A stretch of DNA of 64,000 nt from SAR324 cluster bacterium. Lineage in GTDB: Bacteria > SAR324 > XYD2-FULL-50-16. The translations under genes and the position numbers were made by a program. A model generated the notes under the pieces. The model was not told the origin of the DNA. It saw only the letters and a list, made by a program, of their open reading frames with translations, and did not search any database. This document shows positions 1-8,300 of the stretch, piece by piece. Position 1 is the stretch's first letter. Each line of letters opens with the position of its first letter. The DNA lies in contig JANQGX010000012.1 in assembly GCA_028282885.1 (NCBI GenBank), forward strand, positions 310,001-374,000, in the 5' to 3' direction.

Positions 1-356
1 CCCTGGGTATCGCCGATCATAAGCTGGAAGAAGTGACCAAGTATGTCTGGGGTCCGGCATTTTATGCTTCACCGACAGGGATCTTCATCAACCTTGCCAA
101 GTGGAATGCCATGTCTGAAGAGCAGCGCAATGTGCTGACCGAAATCGGCAAAAAAATGGAAGTCGAATCGACCAGGATGTTCGCCGACTATGTAAAAAAA
201 GACAGGGATCTGCTTAAAAAATCAGGTGTGAAAATTTATAAACTCTCACCTGCAAAGGAAAAGAAGCTCCTGGAAATCACCCACGAGGCCGGTTGGAAAA
301 TGGTTATGGATAAGGCACCGGCTGTTGCGGCTCTTAAGCCTTTGATGTCGAAGTAA
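1..356 (+). CDS. dctP: TRAP transporter solute-binding protein DctP, C-terminal part
   Basis: This is the 3' end of a periplasmic TRAP substrate-binding protein; the reading frame is open to the window edge (first full codon at base 3), so the start lies outside. About 118 residues are visible. They show the usual DctP C-terminal pattern: an aromatic/Gly segment (YVWGPAFYASPTGIF), then the conserved N-L-A-K-W helix and an amphipathic helix of the type 'W..M..EQR.VL.EIGKKME'. The protein would capture an organic acid in the periplasm and hand it to the DctQM permease encoded just downstream. The substrate cannot be read from the sequence; the adjacent DHDPS/NAL-family gene suggests a hydroxy- or keto-acid or sugar acid. 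A stem-loop separates it from dctQ, as is common in TRAP operons, where the binding protein is made in excess. Confidence 0.85.
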   Translation, partial: LGIADHKLEEVTKYVWGPAFYASPTGIFINLAKWNAMSEEQRNVLTEIGKKMEVESTRMFADYVKKDRDLLKKSGVKIYKLSPAKEKKLLEITHEAGWKMVMDKAPAVAALKPLMSK

Positions 357-431
357 TCAATGCTTCCCTTTTCTTTAAAAGAGCAATAGCATGTTGTTGA
401 AGATTTAGTCCTGCTATTGTGTAACTCCGAT

Positions 432-459
432 AAGGGGGATGGACTGCCCCGTCCCCCTT
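432..459 (+). terminator. Intercistronic stem-loop between dctP and dctQ
   Basis: An 11-bp stem (left arm AAGGGGGATGG, right arm ending CCCCCTT, one G-T wobble) with a 6-nt loop, followed by ATTTC rather than a long T run. It lies between the binding protein and permease genes. It is probably a partial terminator or 3' mRNA-stabilising hairpin that lowers permease expression relative to dctP. Confidence 0.6.
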
Positions 460-508
460 ATTTCAATACTTATATTCATCCGGCATTGACGGCAAGGTGT
501 TTAAGTAA

Positions 509-1018
509 ATGGTGACCATCATGAAGAACTTTATGACAGCAATAAGCGACTTTTTTGACAAGGTTGTTAAGTATTTTGGTTACTTGGCAGCGGCCATATT
601 GGTTTTGATTGCCGTTTTCATATCACTGGACGTGATCCTGCGCTTCACCATCAACAATCCGCTGATGTGGGTCTTCGAAACCACCGAATATGCCTTGCTG
701 TTCATCACCTTTTTGGGGGCCACCTATGTTTTGAAACATGATGGGCATGTAAAGCTGGATCTTGTTTTGAATGTCATGGGAAAAAGATTTCGTTCGGGAT
801 TCAATGCGGTGATGTCTCTCGTCATGGCCATTGTCTGCCTGGTGATCGCATGGTCATGTATTAAATATACGATTTATCTGTATCAAAACGATGTGATGAT
901 CATTAAATACTATACCATTCCCCAATTTACAATTTACTTCATAATTCCGGTCGGCTTTGTAATGCTCTTTTTTCAATCCTTAAAACGGGCTTATCAGTAT
1001 TTACGGCAACTAATATAG
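509..1018 (+). CDS. dctQ: TRAP transporter small permease DctQ
   Basis: A 169-aa membrane protein of the DctQ family, the small four-helix subunit that joins the large permease in sodium-driven TRAP uptake. Four hydrophobic stretches are visible at roughly residues 20-45, 55-75, 95-120 and 135-158. The family pattern after helix 1 (VFISLDVILRF, then P-L-x-W-V-F-E-T-T-E-Y-A-L) is present. It lies between dctP and dctM, 25 nt before dctM, in one operon. A second in-frame ATG five codons downstream (521) could be the real start; neither has a strong ribosome binding site. Confidence 0.9.
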   Translation: MVTIMKNFMTAISDFFDKVVKYFGYLAAAILVLIAVFISLDVILRFTINNPLMWVFETTEYALLFITFLGATYVLKHDGHVKLDLVLNVMGKRFRSGFNAVMSLVMAIVCLVIAWSCIKYTIYLYQNDVMIIKYYTIPQFTIYFIIPVGFVMLFFQSLKRAYQYLRQLI

Positions 1019-1042
1019 AAGAGCGAATATCACGGAGGAACA

Positions 1043-2350
1043 ATGGATTGGAGTACCACTCTTTTAGTAATGCTGTCGGCGCTTATGGTAATCCTGCTCA
1101 GCGGCATTCCTGTAGCTTTCGCCTTCTTGCTGTTTAATCTTCTCGGTGTGCTGTACTTTATGGGACCGATGGGTATCACAATGCTCTCCGTGAGCTTGTT
1201 CAGCTCGATAGCTAAATTCACCATCGCACCTGTACCCCTGTTTATTTTGATGGGCACAGTCCTGTTCCACTCGGGTCTGGCTAAGCGGGTGATAGATATC
1301 ATGGACGACTGGATGGGGCGTATGCCGGGCAGGTTGAGTGTCCTGACCCTGGTTTCGGGAACCGTTTTCGCCACACTTTCCGGATCGACCATCGCCACTT
1401 CAGGAACACTGGGGACATTGCTGATCCCGGAAATGCAGAAGCGAGGGTATAAAAAAACCATGGCCATCGGTCCCATCATGGGGGTGGGCGGACTGGCAAT
1501 GATTATCCCTCCCAGCGCCCTGGCTGTGGTCCTTGGCGGGCTGGGGAAAATCTCGATCGGCAAACTACTGATCGGAGGCATCTTACCGGGATTGCTGATA
1601 GCCGCTCTTTACCTGACTTATATTATCGGCAGATGTTATCTGCAACCATCCGTGGCACCAAGTTATGTTGTAAAGCGCATATCAATTTCGAAGAAAATCC
1701 AAAACACCATTGTGTATGCGCTGCCCATGTTGTTGATTATTGTTGCTGTCCTGGGCAGTATATTCTTCGGAATCGCCACTCCTACAGAGGCTGCGGCGCT
1801 GGGCGCCGTCACCTCTTTTATTCTGTGCGCCTTGTATGGAAAACTGAACCTGAGAATAATGGGAAAGGCCTCTGTCAGTGCGGTGGAAGTGACAGCCATG
1901 GTGTTCATGATTCTCGCCGGATCGATGGCCTTCAGCCAGATCCTGGCGTTCAGCGGTGTCAGTCGGGAGCTTATACATGTGATCACCAAACTGGATGTCT
2001 CTCCCATGCTCATCCTCTTGGGCATGTTGCTGACTACGCTGGTGCTGGGAACCTTCATGGAGCAGATCGCCATCATGATGATCACCCTGCCGGTCTACAT
2101 GCCAGTGATCCGGGCATTGGGTTTTGATGATGTCTGGTTTGGTATTCTGATGCTGATCAACATAGAAATCGCCTTAACCACACCCCCCTTCGGCATGATC
2201 TGTTTTGTGATGAAGGGCGTTGCTCCGGTCGATACCACCATGACGGACGTCTATAAAGCGGCCATCCCGTTTATCCTTTGTGATGTTATCGCCATTGGCT
2301 TATTGATTCTTTTCCCAAGCATCGTGACATTTTTACCGAGTTTGATGTAG
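1043..2350 (+). CDS. dctM: TRAP transporter large permease DctM
   Basis: A 435-aa, very hydrophobic protein of normal DctM length. It is the ion-coupled translocation subunit of the TRAP transporter. Family features visible include the Gly/Pro-rich segment with 'SGSTIATSGTLG' and 'IPPSALAVVLG' (residues ~115-165), the 'FFGIATPTEAAALGAV' segment (~240) and the C-terminal 'LTTPPFGMICFVMKG' segment (~375-390). Start supported by a GGAGG ribosome site (CACGGAGGAACA) just upstream. Organised as dctP-dctQ-dctM-aldolase, all on the plus strand with short gaps, so the transported acid is probably the substrate or product of the downstream lyase. Confidence 0.93.
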   Translation: MDWSTTLLVMLSALMVILLSGIPVAFAFLLFNLLGVLYFMGPMGITMLSVSLFSSIAKFTIAPVPLFILMGTVLFHSGLAKRVIDIMDDWMGRMPGRLSVLTLVSGTVFATLSGSTIATSGTLGTLLIPEMQKRGYKKTMAIGPIMGVGGLAMIIPPSALAVVLGGLGKISIGKLLIGGILPGLLIAALYLTYIIGRCYLQPSVAPSYVVKRISISKKIQNTIVYALPMLLIIVAVLGSIFFGIATPTEAAALGAVTSFILCALYGKLNLRIMGKASVSAVEVTAMVFMILAGSMAFSQILAFSGVSRELIHVITKLDVSPMLILLGMLLTTLVLGTFMEQIAIMMITLPVYMPVIRALGFDDVWFGILMLINIEIALTTPPFGMICFVMKGVAPVDTTMTDVYKAAIPFILCDVIAIGLLILFPSIVTFLPSLM

Positions 2351-2399
2351 AGTCTCAAAACGAATCGGGAAAACAATCACACGATTAAGGAGAATCTAT

Positions 2400-3326
2400 A
2401 TGAAACCGCTGGAAGGCGTCATGGCTCTCACCTATACGCCATTTAAGGATGACTTCTCACTCAACGAGGATGCTGCCAGAAAGGAGATCGATTGGGTCAT
2501 CGAACAAGGAGCCACGGGTATCTGGCCCGGAGGCTTTGCCGGGCAATGGCCCGAAATGGATGAAGCGACCCGCAAAAGACATCTTGAAGTCTGCATCGAT
2601 CACGCCGGAGGTAAAGTCTTTTGCGCCGCCGGCTGTCATGCAACCAGCACCCTGATGACAATACGGCTCGCCAACTACGCGGCGGAAATCGGCTATGACT
2701 GTGCCTGGATCTCCCCAACCGTTCCTCGCAGGGCAACCGAGGAGGAGGTGTATCTTCATCACCGCATGGTAGCTGAAGAGACTGAAATTCCTATCGCCCT
2801 TTATGACTCAAGTCCGGTGGGTACCTATATGACGCCTGGCCTGATCAAACGAATCTCCGATGCCAATGAGAATTTCATCGCCATGAAAGCCATTGTCAGT
2901 GATATCTGCCACATTTCGGGGCTGTATCACCTTGGTGTTGGTGAGGAAATCGCTATATTCGGTGTCGAATGGAATATGCTGCCACATCTGCAACTGGGAG
3001 CACCGGGAGCCATGGGAGGATCGGACTGGATTCCTGTCATGGTGGCTGTCTATGATGCCTTCAAAAAAGGAGACATGGAAAAAGCGTGGCATTTGCAAAA
3101 AATCATCATATCCCAATCCCCCCTGCTGATTCCCCGCACCGCAGGAATGGCTATGGGAAGTCGGGTTGACCACTCTATGGTGGGGTACATGAAAGAGAAA
3201 TTCCACCAAATCAGCGGAATCGACCTCGGACCACCCCTGCCCCCCTTCAAGGTCGCAACAAAGCCAGAAAAAGAAAAAGCTAAGCAGGCTATCGCCGAAC
3301 TCACCAATGCCGCAGCTCCCATATGA
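2400..3326 (+). CDS. Dihydrodipicolinate synthase/N-acetylneuraminate lyase family protein
   Basis: A 308-aa class I aldolase/lyase of the DapA/NanA fold. The Schiff-base lysine is K163 (in AMKAIVSD) and the partner tyrosine is Y135 (in IALYDSS), the spacing expected for the family. The substrate-carboxylate loop, usually GTTGE, is here GGFAGQ at ~44-49, so it is unlikely to be the biosynthetic DapA. The family condenses or splits pyruvate with an aldehyde or keto acid in the cytoplasm. It has a good ribosome site (AAGGAG) and follows dctM by 49 nt. The context points to catabolism of the compound imported by the TRAP system; the exact reaction is unknown. The gene ends 7 bp before a long palindrome that probably terminates transcription. 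Confidence 0.85.
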   Translation: MKPLEGVMALTYTPFKDDFSLNEDAARKEIDWVIEQGATGIWPGGFAGQWPEMDEATRKRHLEVCIDHAGGKVFCAAGCHATSTLMTIRLANYAAEIGYDCAWISPTVPRRATEEEVYLHHRMVAEETEIPIALYDSSPVGTYMTPGLIKRISDANENFIAMKAIVSDICHISGLYHLGVGEEIAIFGVEWNMLPHLQLGAPGAMGGSDWIPVMVAVYDAFKKGDMEKAWHLQKIIISQSPLLIPRTAGMAMGSRVDHSMVGYMKEKFHQISGIDLGPPLPPFKVATKPEKEKAKQAIAELTNAAAPI

Positions 3327-3332
3327 AAATAG

Positions 3333-3388
3333 GGGACGTAGTTGAAATATTTCGATTTGAACAAATCGAAATATTTCAACTACGTCCC
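3333..3388. repeat. Long perfect palindrome, copy 1 of GGGACGTAGTTGA element
   Basis: A 27-bp perfect inverted repeat (3333-3359 with 3362-3388) with a 2-nt loop (AA). It starts with GGGACGTAGTTGA and ends with the complement. It sits between two convergent genes and can act as a bidirectional terminator. It overlaps the last codons of the minus-strand CGNR gene and supplies its stop codon (TAG of ACG-TAG). A second copy lies at 5354-5411. Confidence 0.9.
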
Positions 3389-4012
3389 TCCTTTTTTCAG
3401 ATAGAAAGTGCGGGCTTTGGCTCGGTTGCCGCAGCTTTTCATATCACACCACTGGCGGCTTGAGTTTTTGCTTGTATCAAAAAAAAACCAGCCGCATTCT
3501 TTGTTGGCACAGGACTTCACCCTTTTGCAATCATTTGAGGTCAATACGTTAGTAGCGTCCCAGATAACCGGATTCAGAATACCAATCAAAGTGCTAGTGT
3601 CAGGCCTGCAATCGAGTATAAACCCAGCATCATTCATCTCTATGGAGGCGGCAGTCATTGCGGATTTCAGGTATGCATTGAAAGATTCAAAGTCTTTTTT
3701 TAAAGGTCGCTGTTGATGAGAAGTGGCATGAAAAACGCGGTGCAACAGCTCTCTCAATTCAATGGTATAAACCAGGGCTTCCCGTGCGATTGCGGGAGTT
3801 TTTTTGGTCAGTCGTCGGTAAATTCGTGTTTCTTTTTCATTTGTTATTTCCAGATAATCAAACCAGCGAATTACATCCTCATAATTGTTCAGATATTCGA
3901 CCGGGTTTTCCCGACCTCTCCAATCAAGAGTGTTTATAAAATCCAGGCAAATCTTTCCTCCCAAAAGTTCTAAATTTCCAGAATGTGTTTTAATTTCAGT
4001 AACTTTTTTCAT
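3380..4012 (-). CDS. ABATE/CGNR zinc-finger domain protein (putative stress regulator)
   Basis: A 210-aa protein of the ABATE plus CGNR zinc-finger family, thought to be bacterial transcriptional regulators. The N-terminal ABATE motif 'GGKICLDFINTLDWRGRENP' is at ~19-38. The C-terminal zinc finger has paired cysteines C-A-N-K-E-C followed by 'WCDMKSCGNRAKARTF', where CGNR is the signature. Its last residues (GGT) and stop codon come from the palindromic element, so the natural C-terminus may have been trimmed or extended by that element's insertion. It is transcribed divergently from the iron-sulfur protein at 4143. The shared spacer carries an inverted repeat within a strong promoter, which makes this protein the obvious candidate regulator of its neighbour. 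Confidence 0.85.
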   Translation of the reverse strand: MKKVTEIKTHSGNLELLGGKICLDFINTLDWRGRENPVEYLNNYEDVIRWFDYLEITNEKETRIYRRLTKKTPAIAREALVYTIELRELLHRVFHATSHQQRPLKKDFESFNAYLKSAMTAASIEMNDAGFILDCRPDTSTLIGILNPVIWDATNVLTSNDCKRVKSCANKECGWFFFDTSKNSSRQWCDMKSCGNRAKARTFYLKKGGT

Positions 4013-4037
4013 GCTTTAACTAACCATCAAAATACGT

Positions 4038-4073
4038 TTGACAGGTTAAATCAATCTTTATATACTTAACCTG
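4038..4073 (+). promoter_or_regulatory. Sigma-70 promoter with embedded inverted repeat
   Basis: TTGACA at 4038-4043, a 17-bp spacer and TATACT at 4061-4066 form a near-consensus promoter for the gene at 4143. CAGGTTAA (4042-4049) and TTAACCTG (4066-4073) form an 8-bp inverted repeat spanning the -35 to -10 region. A repressor bound there would block RNA polymerase; the divergent CGNR protein is the likely binder (inference). Confidence 0.65.
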
Positions 4074-4142
4074 CATTTAGTGTTTAGGTGGTTATATTAG
4101 CAGTTCTCATAGCTGATAACAAGCAATTAATCGAGGTAAGCC

Positions 4143-5066
4143 ATGGATTTCAAATCAATCAAAGACAACCTTTTAAAAGCGTTGGCTGGGGAGCATTTTC
4201 GGGTCAGTACCATAAGTACCGAGCGTGTTCCACTGCTCACGGATGAAATCGCATCCCTTTATGATAAGGGAGATTTGAACGGAAAGCTTTATCATTTTTA
4301 TCTGAAACGATTTGACCGTTCTGCAGCATTGAAACTTCCGGGTGCCAAATATCTGATAATTGTCGCAATCCCTCAGCTAAAGGAGGAAGTCGAGTTTAAG
4401 AGCAATGGCGTGAAATTTTTTTTACCGGTGCCACCAACTTACAACTATAGGGTAGATGAAACAGTGAGCCGAATTTTGAGATCCCATTTGCAGGACCGTG
4501 GTTATCGGATATGTAAAGCAAGGATCCCCCTGAAACTGGCTGCCGCCCGCAGTGGTTTAGCCAGATACGGGAGAAGCAATATCAGTTTTATCGAAGGTTT
4601 GGGAAGCTATTATCGGTTGGTTGCTTTCTACACTGATTTTCCCGGGTTTGATGACCAATGGTGTAAGCCTTTAATGGTTGAAAAATGTGAAACCTGCACC
4701 GCTTGTTTGAAGCGATGTCCGACTCAAGCCATATCAAAAGATCGGTTTTTGATCTTGGCTGATCGCTGTCTAACATTCTTGAACGAATCCAAGGAAGACT
4801 TTCCAGAGTGGCTGGACAATAACATTCATCACAGTCTGATCGGTTGCCTAAGATGCCAGGAGGTCTGCCCGCTCAATAAACCGTTCAAGAATCAAAAGAT
4901 AAAAAAACGGTCTTTTTCGGAATCAGAGACGGGCGAACTACTAGCTGCAAATGCGCATGTTGCTCCGCGGGAAAGCGTCGCATCAAAGCTGGATCGATTA
5001 GGTCTTAAGGATGATCTTTACATTGTCAGCCGTAATCTTAAAGAGTATTTGCACAGGCTGGAATAA
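4143..5066 (+). CDS. QueG-like double [4Fe-4S] cluster protein
   Basis: A 307-aa cytoplasmic protein related to epoxyqueuosine reductase (QueG) and the reductive-dehalogenase ferredoxin module. The two cluster-binding motifs are 'CETCTACLKRCP' (~residues 182-193) and 'CLRCQEVCP' (~239-247), each with the CxxCxxxC/CxxxCP layout; another Cys lies between (ADRCLTFL). The middle 'GLARYGRSNISF' corresponds to the QueG 'GLGWIGKN' segment but differs at key positions. The protein is therefore probably a paralog with another reductase role rather than the tRNA-modifying enzyme. The ATG follows GAGGTAAGCC. It has its own strong promoter and is divergent from the CGNR regulator. Confidence 0.75.
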   Translation: MDFKSIKDNLLKALAGEHFRVSTISTERVPLLTDEIASLYDKGDLNGKLYHFYLKRFDRSAALKLPGAKYLIIVAIPQLKEEVEFKSNGVKFFLPVPPTYNYRVDETVSRILRSHLQDRGYRICKARIPLKLAAARSGLARYGRSNISFIEGLGSYYRLVAFYTDFPGFDDQWCKPLMVEKCETCTACLKRCPTQAISKDRFLILADRCLTFLNESKEDFPEWLDNNIHHSLIGCLRCQEVCPLNKPFKNQKIKKRSFSESETGELLAANAHVAPRESVASKLDRLGLKDDLYIVSRNLKEYLHRLE

Positions 5067-5142
5067 CAAAAACAACCGATTAACATTCAGTTTGAGCTTT
5101 AAGTTCTCCTCTGTTTACATTTTGACCAAAAGAGAGGAAAAA

Positions 5143-5346
5143 ATGGAAAACTGGTACTCTTCATATGAGCTTTCCAAATTCTATTACCAGGAAAGACTTC
5201 AACAAGTGCAGTTTGAGAATGTTCAAAGACAAATCAAAGATTCACCCAGACAACCCCTTCTACATCACTTGCTTGAAAATATCGGAAACTGTTTCATAGC
5301 CTGGGGATTGATGCTGAAGGCCAGATTTGGAACGACCCAGATTTGA
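5143..5346 (+). CDS. Small hypothetical protein (67 aa)
   Basis: A 67-aa ORF with a good ribosome site (AGAGGAAAAA) directly before the ATG at 5143; the frame is open further upstream but the ribosome site fixes this start. The sequence is aromatic- and Gln-rich at the N-terminus (YSSYELSKFYYQERLQQVQF) and has a moderately hydrophobic helix near the end (FIAWGLMLKARFG). That could be a weak membrane anchor. I do not recognise a family. It lies 76 nt after the QueG-like gene and ends 7 nt before the second palindrome, so it is probably cotranscribed with the upstream gene. Confidence 0.55.
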   Translation: MENWYSSYELSKFYYQERLQQVQFENVQRQIKDSPRQPLLHHLLENIGNCFIAWGLMLKARFGTTQI

Positions 5347-5353
5347 TAAGGGG

Positions 5354-5411
5354 AGGGACGTAGTTGACATTTTTCGATTTGGTCAAATCGAAAAATGTCA
5401 ACTACGTCCCT
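5354..5411. repeat. Long perfect palindrome, copy 2 of GGGACGTAGTTGA element
   Basis: A 28-bp perfect inverted repeat (5354-5381 with 5384-5411) with a 2-nt loop (GT). It matches copy 1 over the arm except at two positions, and both differences are compensated on the opposite arm, so pairing is kept. It lies between a plus-strand gene and the convergent sulfatase gene, and is a likely bidirectional terminator or REP/MITE-type element. Confidence 0.9.
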
Positions 5412-5470
5412 TATTTCATTGATGTGTTAAATGACGGATGGGACAACCAAGACCGGGCAGGGTTTTTCGA

Positions 5471-7402
5471 TCAAAAAAGCAGGTATCTGGCCGTTTTTTC
5501 ACGGTAGCTCAGATACTCATTATGGAATCGTCTTTTACATGATTTTTCTTCCAGCCGAATAACAAGATGGCGTAGCACCACGTTGACGGCTACCATGCCC
5601 AGAAATAGAGAAGAAAAGGTGGCGAAGCCGAGTCCGCACCAAAAAATGAGATGGAAAACCTCGGCGGGATTTCGGGATAGTCGATAAAGGCCTTTTGTCA
5701 TCAGGGTGTTCGGTCTGCGAAAATGGTAATGGAGATTGGCAATCGAATATCCGGCCAGTCCGATTACACAAACGATGATGCTGGCGTCAAACCAGGCTGT
5801 TTCCGCCCAGAGAGGCAGAAAGGCGGAAAAGCAGTACAAAAACAGTCCATATAAGGCGACAGATATCCTAAGCAGGTTTCGTGGCAGCGAGTCGTCGGTC
5901 AGTTCTTTAACATACTCCATTTTTACCGAGGGTCTGCCGATGAGAAAGATAACCAGCGCGGTCAACAAGAAAACCGAGGAGAAGATCCAGCCATTATAAA
6001 TATTAAGGCGATAAGCCTGTTTTCCAATCAATGGAAAATAATCAGATTTGGTTCTTGCGTTTACCATAGTGGCAGACATGCGTTGTAGAATTTCAGGATG
6101 TTCGGCAGCGAGGTTCAGGGATTCTCCGGGATCCCTTTCCAGGTTATACAATTCGGGAATGGATGAAGGACTCTTCCTGACGTTCAGTTTTACCGCTTTC
6201 CATTTACCTTGCCTGACGGCCTGTGCGCCTCCTTTTTCATGGAATTCCCAATAGAGATAATCATGTTTTTTTTGTCCCGGTTTTCCCAGCAATGTTGGGA
6301 CTATTGAAAATCCATCCGTGTCGGAAGGTGGCTCGACTCCGGCAAGTTCCGCAAAGGTTGGCATCATATCCCAGAACGCGGAAACATGATCACTGCGACG
6401 ACCCGCTTCAATCGTCCCGGGCCACCAGGCAACCAAGGGAACCCGTATCCCCCCTTCGTAGAGATCCCTTTTCTTTCCCCGGAACGGCCCGGAGCTGTTG
6501 AAAAAATCCGGGGAAGCGCCCCCCTCGGCGTGGGGTCCGTTGTCACTGGAGAACATGACCATCGTTTTTTTGTCCAACGCAAGCTCCCTTAACAAGGCAA
6601 GAATCTTGCCCACATCGGAATCCATCCGGGTGATCATTGCTGCCAGTTTCTTTTTGTTTTCCGGCCAGTCTTTATTCTTGTAAGGTCCGAGATCCGGGAC
6701 TTGGAGCTTGGCATGTGGTATGGTGTAGGGCAGGAAGAGAAAAAAACGCCGGTCCCGGTTTTGTCTGATATACTTCAAGGTCTCTTCGGTAAACAGGTCG
6801 TGTGCATAAGTTTGACCATCCAGCTCCACTTTCTTTCCATTACGCCAGAGATGTGAGGGATAATAATTATGCGCCTGACGCTGGCACAGATATCCGAACC
6901 AATGATCAAAACCTTGTTTGTTCGGTTCTCCACTTGAGCCCGGTGCCCCAAGCCCCCATTTGCCGATGACAGCGGTGGCCATTCCGGCCTTTTTCATCAT
7001 ACTGCCCAATGTTACGGTATTTTCCTTCAGGGCGCGTTGACCTTCAGGGAAAACACCCGCATTGCCCCTGATTTGAGTATGTCCGGTGTGTTTGCCCGTA
7101 AGAAGGCTGTTGCGGGAGGGAGCGCAAACCGTGCTTCCCGCATAGTGACTGGTAAAGACGATTCCTTCTTTCGCCATCTTATCAATCTGTGGTGTCTGAA
7201 TATCGGCCTGACCGTATACCCCGAAGTCCCCATAACCCGCATCATCAGCTAATATATAAATAATATTTGGCCTGTTTACTGTTTCCTGTGCCACCGCGTT
7301 CCGGGAAAAGCACAGCAATATCAACGCCGTCACTGATAGCTTGATAAATGACCGCAAAATCAGCCGCATTAAAAAGGAGGACTTTTTTATGAATGATTTC
7401 AT
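5471..7402 (-). CDS. Arylsulfatase fused to a C-terminal isoprenylcysteine-methyltransferase-like membrane domain
   Basis: A 643-aa two-part protein. Residues ~1-39 are an export signal or anchor. Residues ~43-460 form a type I sulfatase: metal-binding Asp pair D53/D54 (ILADDAGYGDFG), the formylglycine motif C93-A-P-S-R with GKHTGH following, 'SSDNGPHAEGG' near 280, and a typical C-terminal sulfatase tail. C93 would need maturation to formylglycine. Residues ~475-643 are several membrane helices ending in an ICMT/PEMT-like block: 'GLYRLSRNPAEVFHLIFW', then 'EEKSCKRRFHNEYLSYREKTARYLL', matching the family's G-Y-x-x-x-R-x-P and EE-x(n)-Y-x-x-Y-x-x-x-x-x-R pattern. The fusion would tether a periplasmic sulfatase to the inner membrane; whether the methyltransferase part is active is unknown. 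Monocistronic. Confidence 0.85.
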   Translation of the reverse strand: MKSFIKKSSFLMRLILRSFIKLSVTALILLCFSRNAVAQETVNRPNIIYILADDAGYGDFGVYGQADIQTPQIDKMAKEGIVFTSHYAGSTVCAPSRNSLLTGKHTGHTQIRGNAGVFPEGQRALKENTVTLGSMMKKAGMATAVIGKWGLGAPGSSGEPNKQGFDHWFGYLCQRQAHNYYPSHLWRNGKKVELDGQTYAHDLFTEETLKYIRQNRDRRFFLFLPYTIPHAKLQVPDLGPYKNKDWPENKKKLAAMITRMDSDVGKILALLRELALDKKTMVMFSSDNGPHAEGGASPDFFNSSGPFRGKKRDLYEGGIRVPLVAWWPGTIEAGRRSDHVSAFWDMMPTFAELAGVEPPSDTDGFSIVPTLLGKPGQKKHDYLYWEFHEKGGAQAVRQGKWKAVKLNVRKSPSSIPELYNLERDPGESLNLAAEHPEILQRMSATMVNARTKSDYFPLIGKQAYRLNIYNGWIFSSVFLLTALVIFLIGRPSVKMEYVKELTDDSLPRNLLRISVALYGLFLYCFSAFLPLWAETAWFDASIIVCVIGLAGYSIANLHYHFRRPNTLMTKGLYRLSRNPAEVFHLIFWCGLGFATFSSLFLGMVAVNVVLRHLVIRLEEKSCKRRFHNEYLSYREKTARYLLF

Positions 7403-8111
7403 GATGGTTCAGGGGTTACAGGTTCTGAAAAACATCGATAGTTAATCTCACAAGCATCAGCATATCCAACCGCATGGCCGGGCAAACGAGACTCGGTTTT
7501 GTGTGAATTTCAGTTTTGCAGTTATCATAAACCATCAGTTTCCACTCGGTATATCAGAGAGGTGCAAGAAAAGCCTGGGCACACGTCATCTCAAATGCCC
7601 GGATGTATGGATTTAATCTGTTGCTCCGAAAAGAGGTCTGGTGTGTTATTCAACCGATCAACTTAATTCATTAAATAAAGCAAGTAAGGTTTTTAAGGAC
7701 CTCTGTCAAGCCAATTTTTGTGGAAGCGGTCTGGCATCTGACGTCTTTCCATCTTCCCAGTTCCGCATTTGTAATTGTTTTTTAAACCGGTTTTTTGTTG
7801 TTTGGCGTTCGCCTCTATGCCAACCCACCATTGACCAGGTTAATCGTATGGAAGAGATGACCAATTCGATTTCTGAATACCTGAACAGCGATTCAATTAG
7901 AACAAATCTGCTTTTCCGGGGTTGAACAGCTATTCAAAAACTTGCCCAAACACCTCAAAGTATTCTGCAGAAAGACCCATCTTATGAAACCTGGATTTTG
8001 ACCGGATTTCGAAGGGTGAGAGATTAAGAAACCAAAGTGACAGTCACTGGATAATCGGTTTTTTTTGACAGAAAAAGCAAGAAAAATGCAACACAGAGCA
8101 TAAAAATTATT
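7403..8111. other. Intergenic stretch without convincing gene
   Basis: About 700 bp upstream of both the sulfatase (minus) and the promoter at 8112 (plus). One GTG-started frame of 94 codons (7641-7925) has an AGAGG upstream but no recognisable domain and poor composition; I do not call it a gene. Nothing else is clear. Confidence 0.4.
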
Positions 8112-8157
8112 TTGACTTATCCAAAAAAAATGATATAATATATCGTAAATCTACGAT
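8112..8157 (+). promoter_or_regulatory. Strong sigma-70 promoter followed by inverted repeat
   Basis: TTGACT (8112-8117), a 16-bp spacer and a perfect TATAAT (8134-8139). Immediately downstream, ATCGTA (8142-8147) and TACGAT (8152-8157) form an inverted repeat over the expected transcription start, a plausible operator. It would drive the coiled-coil gene at 8301 and possibly the chemoreceptor at 8740. Confidence 0.6.
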
Positions 8158-8300
8158 TAACGAAAATATCCTGTTAACAACTCTTTTTCTCTAGATGAAA
8201 CCGCAGCAAAAAGTTGGATCTATGTTTATATTATCTGTTGGTTCAGTAATAGTCGGGGAGAAGAATATTTTTTCAAACGCTTTCAAACAAATGGTGTCTG

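Noticed and set aside
1030-2127. Long frames on both strands within dctM
   Set aside because: Shadow frames of the dctM coding sequence; dctM has the ribosome site and family motifs.
7641-7925. 94-codon GTG-started ORF with an AGAGG upstream
   Set aside because: No recognisable domain and unusual Cys/Phe-rich composition; likely chance in an intergenic stretch.
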